Positions 23,809 to 27,821 of a DNA stretch of 27,821 nucleotides are shown here, piece by piece (the stretch's first letter is position 1; each line of letters begins with the position of its first letter). The position numbers were made by a program, and so were the translations under genes. Source of the stretch: JAIEPT01 sp038217425 (GTDB taxonomy: Bacteria; Planctomycetota; Planctomycetia; Gemmatales; Gemmataceae); assembly GCA_038217425.1 (NCBI GenBank), contig JBBQPM010000086.1, positions 1-27,821 of the forward strand. The letters are read 5' to 3'. The notes beneath the pieces are model-generated. The model searched no databases. It saw only the letters and a list, made by a program, of their open reading frames with translations, and was not told the DNA's origin.

Positions 23809-23920
23809 GCTCACGAGCTTCAGACGTCCGAACGTCACCGCTCCAGATCACGTCGTGGCCAGTCTCCTGAAGTTCCGCCTTCGCGCCGCCCCAGACGCAA
23901 GTGTCAAGCAGCAACTTCAT
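23717..23920 (-). pseudogene. Truncated PIN-like (DUF5615-type) toxin remnant
   Basis: The first 29 codons (23920-23834) read MKLLLDTCVWGGAKAEL then GHDVIWSGD, the normal N-terminus of DUF5615-type PIN-like toxins with the first acidic residue Asp6. After that the frame loses all similarity (VRTSEAREPTGYC...), where relatives continue for about 90 more residues with the further acidic residues of the active site. The start overlaps the DUF433 antitoxin stop by 4 bp (ATGA), the usual arrangement of intact pairs. The core of the toxin has therefore been deleted, and a nuclease is unlikely to be made. Confidence 0.65.
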
Positions 23921-24168
23921 GCTGCCGACTCGATCTTGAGGGGCTCAATGCGTTCATGCCCGACCAGCCGACGGGTATAAACCAAGCACGCTTGAATGTC
24001 TTCCTTCTCAAGCCAGGGATAGCCTTGCAACAGAATTTCCGGAGCGTCTCCCGCGGCAAGCAACCCCAAAATATGCTCCACGGCCAAACGCCGGCCGCGA
24101 ATAATCGGCTTGCCGCCAAAGATGTTGGCGTTCACCGTGATTCGTTCAAGAAGCTTGTGTTCGTCCAT
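23917..24168 (-). CDS. DUF433 antitoxin-type protein
   Basis: The 83-residue protein shows the DUF433 pattern: ITVNANIFGGKPIIRGRRLAVEHILGLLAAGDAPEILLQGYPWLEKEDIQACLVY. DUF433 proteins contain a winged-helix-like fold and are the usual antitoxin partners of PIN-like toxins. The chosen start, ATG 24168, has GGAAAA about 8 nt upstream and matches the family's N-terminus; a longer frame to 24210 does not. The protein is intact although its partner at 23920 is truncated. It may survive as a solitary regulator or protect against a related toxin elsewhere. Confidence 0.85.
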   Translation of the reverse strand: MDEHKLLERITVNANIFGGKPIIRGRRLAVEHILGLLAAGDAPEILLQGYPWLEKEDIQACLVYTRRLVGHERIEPLKIESAA

Positions 24169-24206
24169 CGTAGGTTTTCCTTTCAAAGAAAATACGGTAC
24201 AGCGGC

Positions 24207-24788
24207 TCACGCAAGCATGTCGGCCACCGATACTGTTGCGGACGGCGCCGCCAGCGGGGAAACCGTATCCTTGGGGCCTAACTCAAGTTGGCTGGCGTAA
24301 TCGCCGGCCCGGGGATCGCGGTAGACGAGCAACCGCCGATTGGTGACGTCCACCACCCAGTATTCGCGAATCCCCGCCCGGGCATAAAGCAGACGCTTTT
24401 CGTTCGTGTCGAAGTCGAGGGACGAATCGGCCACTTCAACGATCAGTTCCGCGGTCGTTGGGTGTTCTGTGGAATCGCGCGGCCCGCCCGGCACGATGGC
24501 AAAGTCGGGCTCCGGGTCGGTGTCTTGGCCGAGGATTAGCGGCAACTGATTTCGCACCCGCCACCCGGGACCGAAGGCGATGCGAAGCGCTTCGTGAACG
24601 AGTTCAACCGCGATGGCATTCGGCGGGTTCATCGGTCCTTCCTCCAGAATCACGCTATCGATGAGCATCGCCCCTCGGCCCTCAAAGATGCCGAGGTCGC
24701 CCAGGCGGAGGAATTCGGCGCACGTCCAGCGCATTGGCCGCGGGCCGACAAAAGGGGGTCTTGGTTTCGGAAGCGTCATCGTCGTCAT
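24207..24788 (-). CDS. Uma2 family restriction-endonuclease-like protein
   Basis: The 193-residue protein has the Uma2 (DUF820) pattern: a variable N-terminus, MLIDSVILEEGPMNP, VRNQLPLILGQDTDPEPDFAIVPG with Asp95, AELIVEVADSSLDFDTNEKRLLYARAGIREYWVVDV with Glu118 and Lys131, and a C-terminal strand pair. This is a PD-(D/E)xK nuclease fold. Planctomycetes and cyanobacteria carry dozens of copies, but the role is unknown; mobile or selfish behaviour has been suggested. It lies 38 nt upstream of the DUF433 gene on the same strand, so both may be read together. The full family length is present. An internal ATG at 24779 is an alternative start. Confidence 0.9.
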   Translation of the reverse strand: MTTMTLPKPRPPFVGPRPMRWTCAEFLRLGDLGIFEGRGAMLIDSVILEEGPMNPPNAIAVELVHEALRIAFGPGWRVRNQLPLILGQDTDPEPDFAIVPGGPRDSTEHPTTAELIVEVADSSLDFDTNEKRLLYARAGIREYWVVDVTNRRLLVYRDPRAGDYASQLELGPKDTVSPLAAPSATVSVADMLA

Positions 24789-24825
24789 GGCAATCTCACG
24801 TAGGTAACTAGAAAGGGAGATCCCC

Positions 24826-25236
24826 TCATGCTCTGGGGAACGCCATGCTCAGCAAGAGCCACCCCGAAAGTCCGGACAGGAATCCGCAGATTAAGACGCC
24901 ATCCACCCACGGCTTGCAGCGTGTTGCGCAAGTCACGATCCCCGCGACAAGGTAACCGATGACCTGTACCTCGGTTCCAAGATAAAACCAGGGCCACCAG
25001 CGAACCCAAAAAGACCATAGCTTCATCGCAAACGGATCTCCCGCGTTGAACTGGACCGTGGGAGCGGAAAACCACAACACGAAGCAGCAGATTCCGCAAA
25101 CCAGCGCTGAAGGAACCGGGACGAACAGGATTGCGAACGAACCGGCGCCGCCGGACCGCTCGGCCCAACTACGAATAATAAAGACCCACTGTGCGATCGT
25201 TGTCGTCGCCCAAAGAATGAGCAAAATGTCCGGCAT
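24826..25236 (-). CDS. Four-segment membrane protein, unknown function
   Basis: Starting at ATG 25236 (AGAGG about 8 nt upstream) the product has 136 residues and four hydrophobic segments at about 3-21, 32-56, 80-103 and 110-131. Aromatic residues are dense before the third segment (WSFWVRWWPWFYLG). The open frame continues upstream to 25491, but that part is basic low-complexity sequence, the shadow of the gene at 25169-25651. The first 68 bp overlap the end of that gene. I recognise no family; the hydrophobic pattern is the main support for coding. Confidence 0.55.
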   Translation of the reverse strand: MPDILLILWATTTIAQWVFIIRSWAERSGGAGSFAILFVPVPSALVCGICCFVLWFSAPTVQFNAGDPFAMKLWSFWVRWWPWFYLGTEVQVIGYLVAGIVTCATRCKPWVDGVLICGFLSGLSGWLLLSMAFPRA

Positions 25237-25651
25237 CCGCCAGCCTCTTTTTCGGTACGTCTTGACCATTAGAATCCGGGCGCGGTAGGCGGTCAAGCAG
25301 CCTCTCTCGATTTTCAACCGCGGTTGGGACAGACTTGTCGCTGGCCAGCGTCGTTTCCCGCGGCGGCGAATGTTCAAGCTTGCCGTTTGCGACCGGGCAC
25401 GCTGGGGAGCTCGCCCCCGCTTCGGACTCGGCAACGGACGTGGACGCCAGAACGATGGGCAGCACAGGCTCCTCCTGCGGCGCCTCTTCAACCTTCGGCG
25501 CCGCGCCAGGTTTACCCAGGATGTACGGCAGAATCATCTTGGCAGCGGTGAGGTTGCCTTCCATCGCCTTGGCGTACAGCACGCGGGCCAGGGCCTGCAC
25601 TTCTTCGATACTGAATGTGGCCGCAAAGGCGGCGCGCGCACAATCGATCAT
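25169..25651 (-). CDS. Short helical planctomycete-type protein
   Basis: From ATG 25651 (GGAG 6 nt upstream) the product has 160 residues. The N-terminal 60 contain FSIEEVQALARVLYAKAMEGNLTAAKMILPYILGKPG, a motif I recall from short planctomycete proteins of unknown function, with paired helices resembling a small repeat. The rest is low complexity, rich in Pro, Glu, Ser and Ala (VEEAPQEEPVLP...), and is probably disordered. A very good promoter lies directly upstream (25686-25712). No enzymatic residues are apparent. Its end overlaps the membrane protein gene by 68 bp in another frame, so the exact C-terminus is less certain than the start. Confidence 0.6.
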   Translation of the reverse strand: MIDCARAAFAATFSIEEVQALARVLYAKAMEGNLTAAKMILPYILGKPGAAPKVEEAPQEEPVLPIVLASTSVAESEAGASSPACPVANGKLEHSPPRETTLASDKSVPTAVENRERLLDRLPRPDSNGQDVPKKRLADAGHFAHSLGDDNDRTVGLYYS

Positions 25652-25685
25652 GGGCGTTCTCCGTGGGTGATATGTCTTTATGTAC

Positions 25686-25712
25686 ATTATCACAACCTCC
25701 GAGGCCTGTCAA
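25686..25712 (-). promoter_or_regulatory. Strong extended -10 sigma70-type promoter
   Basis: On the minus strand a perfect TTGACA (25712-25707), a 15-nt spacer, and GATAAT (25691-25686) preceded by TG-T form an extended -10 promoter. The short spacer is partly compensated by the TG element. Transcription would start near 25679, 28 nt before the ATG at 25651, leaving room for the GGAG ribosome site. Confidence 0.6.
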
Positions 25713-25882
25713 CGCCTGTACACAGGAAATTTGGATTTTTTCAGATAGCCCGACGGCACGTCATTTGCGGAATTTTGGCGGGCGAACGTTTATCACCGGT
25801 CGGCCCGAAAAGCCTGATCTTCAGCAATGACAGGCCTACAAGACGATGGAACGACCCCCTCCAACACCCACAGGAACGACCG

Positions 25883-26236
25883 ATGCAAATCCAAGTCACC
25901 ACCGACAACCACATCCAAGGCAGCGAGAAGCTGACCCGCCACGTCGAAGGCGTTGTCGAAGGCGCCCTGGGCCGATTCGGCGCCCGTATCACCCGCGTCG
26001 AAGTCCATCTCACCGACGAGAGCAGCGGTGCGAAATCCGCAGGCAACGACAAACGTTGCGTCATGGAGGCCCGCCCGGCGAGCCATCAACCGATCGCGGT
26101 GAGTCATCAGGGCGCTTCTCTGGAAGAGGCGCTGGACGGTGCGGCCGACAAGCTGGAAAAGACTCTGAATCGCGCCTTCGAACGCCTGGACGACCCCAAA
26201 GGCCGCACTTCCTTCGGCGGGGACCAAACGGTCTGA
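25883..26236 (+). CDS. hpf: Ribosome hibernation factor, S30AE (HPF/RaiA) family
   Basis: The 117-residue protein is a short S30AE domain: MQIQVTTDNHIQGSEKLTRHVEG, then TRVEVHLTDESS, CVMEARPASHQPIAVSHQGASLEEALDGAADKLEKTL. Proteins of this family bind the decoding region of the small subunit and keep ribosomes inactive in starvation or cold. The short form lacks the C-terminal extension that drives 100S dimer formation in long-form HPF. The sequence style is close to short proteobacterial members. AGGA lies about 7 nt before ATG 25883. Only 55 nt separate it from the following baeRF gene on the same strand, and I see no terminator between them. They are probably co-transcribed. A weak promoter (TTGCGG-N18-TTTATC, 25765-25794) may lie upstream. 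Confidence 0.88.
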   Translation: MQIQVTTDNHIQGSEKLTRHVEGVVEGALGRFGARITRVEVHLTDESSGAKSAGNDKRCVMEARPASHQPIAVSHQGASLEEALDGAADKLEKTLNRAFERLDDPKGRTSFGGDQTV

Positions 26237-26291
26237 CAGCCTACACGTTCCCTGCGTATGAAATTTGTTTTCGCCGAGTCAAGGAGTTCCC

Positions 26292-27455
26292 ATGCGACAA
26301 GCTACTGCCCATCAACTGACCGAGTTATTAGGCGATCACGAACCGCCCTGCATTACCCTGTATCAGCCGACTCACCGACGTCACCCTGAAAACCAGCAAG
26401 ACCCGATCCGCTACCGGAATTTGCTACGGGACATGGAAAGCTCCCTGCGGCAGAGATATCCGACCCGGGAAGTGCGAACGCTCCTGGAAAAGTTTCAGCC
26501 CCTCGCGCGCGACGACCACTTTTGGAACCACCGTACGGACGGGCTGGCCATTCTCTGTTCGCCCCACAAATTCCAGATCTTCGAGTTGCAGCGTGCAGTT
26601 CCCGAACTGGTCGTCGTCGCCGATAGCTTTCACGTAAAGCCGCTGCTGCGCGCCTATCAATCGGTCGACCGTTACCAGATTCTGTGCGTGAACCGCCGGG
26701 AGGCAAAGCTCTACGAAGGCAACCGCTACGCACTCGACTTGGTCGAGTTGACGAACGTGCCTTCAACGATCACGGAAGCGCTCGGGGAGGAATTGACCGA
26801 GCAGCATCTGTCGGTCGGTTCCTACGGAGCCGGGGCCTCCCGCGCCGCCGGAAGCGGGGCGGCGCCCTCGATCCACGCGCACGGAGACAAAAAGGATGAG
26901 GTGGATATCGACCGCGATCGGTTTTTCCGGATCATCGACCGGGGGATCCTGGAACACCACTCTCGCCCCGCCGGATTGCCGCTGATGCTCGCGACTCTGC
27001 CTGAGTACCACACGCCATTCCGCGAAGTGAGCCACAATCCCTTTCTGATGGCCGACGGGATCAAGAAGAATCCGGACTCTCTCAGCCTCGACGAGTTGCG
27101 TGCGGCGGCGTGGGAGATCGTCGGACCGGTTTATCTGCAACGCCTGGCCAAGCTGGTGGAAGACTTTGAGACGGCGCGATCCCGACAGCAGGGGTCGGAC
27201 GACCTGGCCCAGGTCGCCCAGGCCGTGGCGGTCGGGCGCGTCGGCGCCTTGCTCGTCGAGGACAACCGGCAGATTCCCGGCAAGATCGATCGCGCGACCG
27301 GTATCCTCCAACCGGGCGAACTCTCCGATCCCGCGGTCGACGACGTGCTCGACGACCTCGCGGAGACCGTGCTGCGAATGAAGGGCGTCGTCGTCGTCGT
27401 TCCCAGAGAGCGAATGCCCTCCGCCACCGGCGTGGCGGCGACTTATCGCTTCTAG
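26292..27455 (+). CDS. baeRF-family protein (bacterial archaeo-eukaryotic release factor-like)
   Basis: The 387-residue protein matches the bacterial aeRF1-like family, probably subfamily 3: CITLYQPTHRR (20-30), DPIRYRNLLRDME, LARDDHFWNHRTDGLAILCSP (71-91), VADSFHVKPLLRAYQSVDRYQILCVNRREAKLY (109-141), and a loop SIHAHGDKKDEVDIDRDRFFRIID. The GGQ tripeptide of true release factors is absent, so peptide release is not expected. Related bacterial aeRF1 homologues such as Balon bind resting ribosomes. The preceding gene encodes an S30AE hibernation factor, which supports a role at idle ribosomes. AAGGAG lies 5 nt before ATG 26292; a longer frame to 26265 is not needed. Length is normal for the family. 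Confidence 0.83.
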   Translation: MRQATAHQLTELLGDHEPPCITLYQPTHRRHPENQQDPIRYRNLLRDMESSLRQRYPTREVRTLLEKFQPLARDDHFWNHRTDGLAILCSPHKFQIFELQRAVPELVVVADSFHVKPLLRAYQSVDRYQILCVNRREAKLYEGNRYALDLVELTNVPSTITEALGEELTEQHLSVGSYGAGASRAAGSGAAPSIHAHGDKKDEVDIDRDRFFRIIDRGILEHHSRPAGLPLMLATLPEYHTPFREVSHNPFLMADGIKKNPDSLSLDELRAAAWEIVGPVYLQRLAKLVEDFETARSRQQGSDDLAQVAQAVAVGRVGALLVEDNRQIPGKIDRATGILQPGELSDPAVDDVLDDLAETVLRMKGVVVVVPRERMPSATGVAATYRF

Positions 27456-27683
27456 AGCAATTCGCGGTTGACCCAGCTCATCAAGCGAGTGCTTACTCGT
27501 CCTGAGTTCAATTGCCCCGAACGCGAAAGCGCTATCCGCTCCGCGAAGTCGTCGATCTTTCGAATGAGTATCTTTTCTCGCAGAGATACATCGTGAGGAA
27601 CGAAACGGGGACGAGCATGTTCTATTTCGACGCCTTTTCCAGACCCCGTACGGGTAGAAAAAATGGAGTCAAATTTGAACATG
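27456..27683. other. Intergenic stretch, probably the 3' exon side of an intron
   Basis: I see no gene here. An open frame on the minus strand runs through the group II intron domains and is not credible. The stretch contains a short hairpin, CCCGTACGGG (27647-27656), but no known element. If the group II intron ends at 27684 on the minus strand, this sequence is its 3' exon side. Confidence 0.4.
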
Positions 27684-27821
27684 ATCGCGGTAGGGACGGG
27701 CATTCCTGCCCGCCCCCCGCACAGATCCGTACGGGCGGAGTTACCGCATACGGCTCTTACCGTGGATAGTGACGACCAAAACCGCACTTTCGTAGACGCG
27801 GTTTCTCGCACGCCCCGCAGT
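27684..27821 (-). mobile_element. 3' end of a group II intron (domains V and VI), truncated by the window edge
   Basis: On the minus strand 27756-27724 reads GAGCCGTATGCGG-TAACT-CCGCCCGTACGGATC, the form of group II intron domain V: the AGC triad, a lower stem CCGTA/TACGG, a two-base bulge, and an upper stem GCGG/CCGC. It is followed by a domain VI hairpin (CGGGCAGGAATGCCCG near 27710-27695) ending CCCTACCGCGAT. The unpaired A of CTACC is at 27691, and 7 nt follow it to the T at 27684, the normal distance from branch point to intron end. The domain V loop (UAACU) is not the usual GNRA. Sequence from 27757 to 27821 would be the end of domain IV; the reverse transcriptase, if present, lies beyond the window. 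Confidence 0.68.

Noticed and set aside
25370..25882. N-terminal extension of the S30AE protein
   Set aside because: It crosses a promoter and a gene on the other strand; the family N-terminus begins exactly at ATG 25883.
27452..27811. 119-residue minus-strand frame at the right edge
   Set aside because: It runs straight through group II intron domains V and VI and has no protein-like features.

Overview
The window is high-GC bacterial chromosome, and its gene content points to a planctomycete (Gemmatales/Pirellulales-like). It carries a TIGR03000-domain protein with the typical MYSVVLM start, a DUF1501 Tat protein, a hydrazine-synthase-alpha-like dihaem protein, ceramidase-like hydrolases, and several secreted proteins whose families I know mainly from that phylum. 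Assignments rest on motifs read by eye; no database search was possible.

Layout. 1-670: remnant of a frameshifted M91-type zinc metallopeptidase. 770-4860 (+): a secreted thioredoxin-like protein, a large dihaem propeller protein and a small hypothetical gene, with a terminator-like hairpin and a 37-bp palindrome between the first two. 4933-5120: a nested inverted-repeat element. 5171-6302 (-): an SGNH hydrolase and a DUF985 cupin 1 nt apart. 6631-8085 (+): DUF1501. 8183-11007 (-): a probable operon of lipoprotein, queG (epoxyqueuosine reductase) and secreted ceramidase-like hydrolase. 11050-11439: an AT-rich control region with promoters in both directions and a possible structured leader, in front of a Cys/Ser/Gly-rich TIGR03000 protein (11440-12156) with a clear terminator.

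12397-17756 (+): an AsmA/YhdP-like envelope protein with an internal repeat of about 120 residues, directly followed by an LptF/LptG-type permease and a secreted hypothetical protein. This looks like an outer-membrane or lipid transport module. 17814-18527: Tat-exported Mn-type superoxide dismutase. 18585-18754: second copy of the nested inverted repeat. 18788-21504 (-): an MFS permease translationally coupled to a cytoplasmic ceramidase-like hydrolase. These are divergent, across a perfect 29-bp palindrome, from a class III aminotransferase (21682-23004), which may make a small catabolic cassette.

23047-25651: short accessory genes, namely a 52-residue candidate, a hypothetical, a DUF433 antitoxin with a broken PIN-like partner, a Uma2 nuclease, a membrane protein and a short helical protein with a strong promoter. 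25883-27455 (+): a ribosome hibernation factor (S30AE) followed by a baeRF-type (aeRF1/Pelota/Balon-related) protein, a plausible stress-time ribosome protection pair. At the right edge, on the minus strand, domains V and VI of a group II intron mark its 3' end; the rest lies outside the window.
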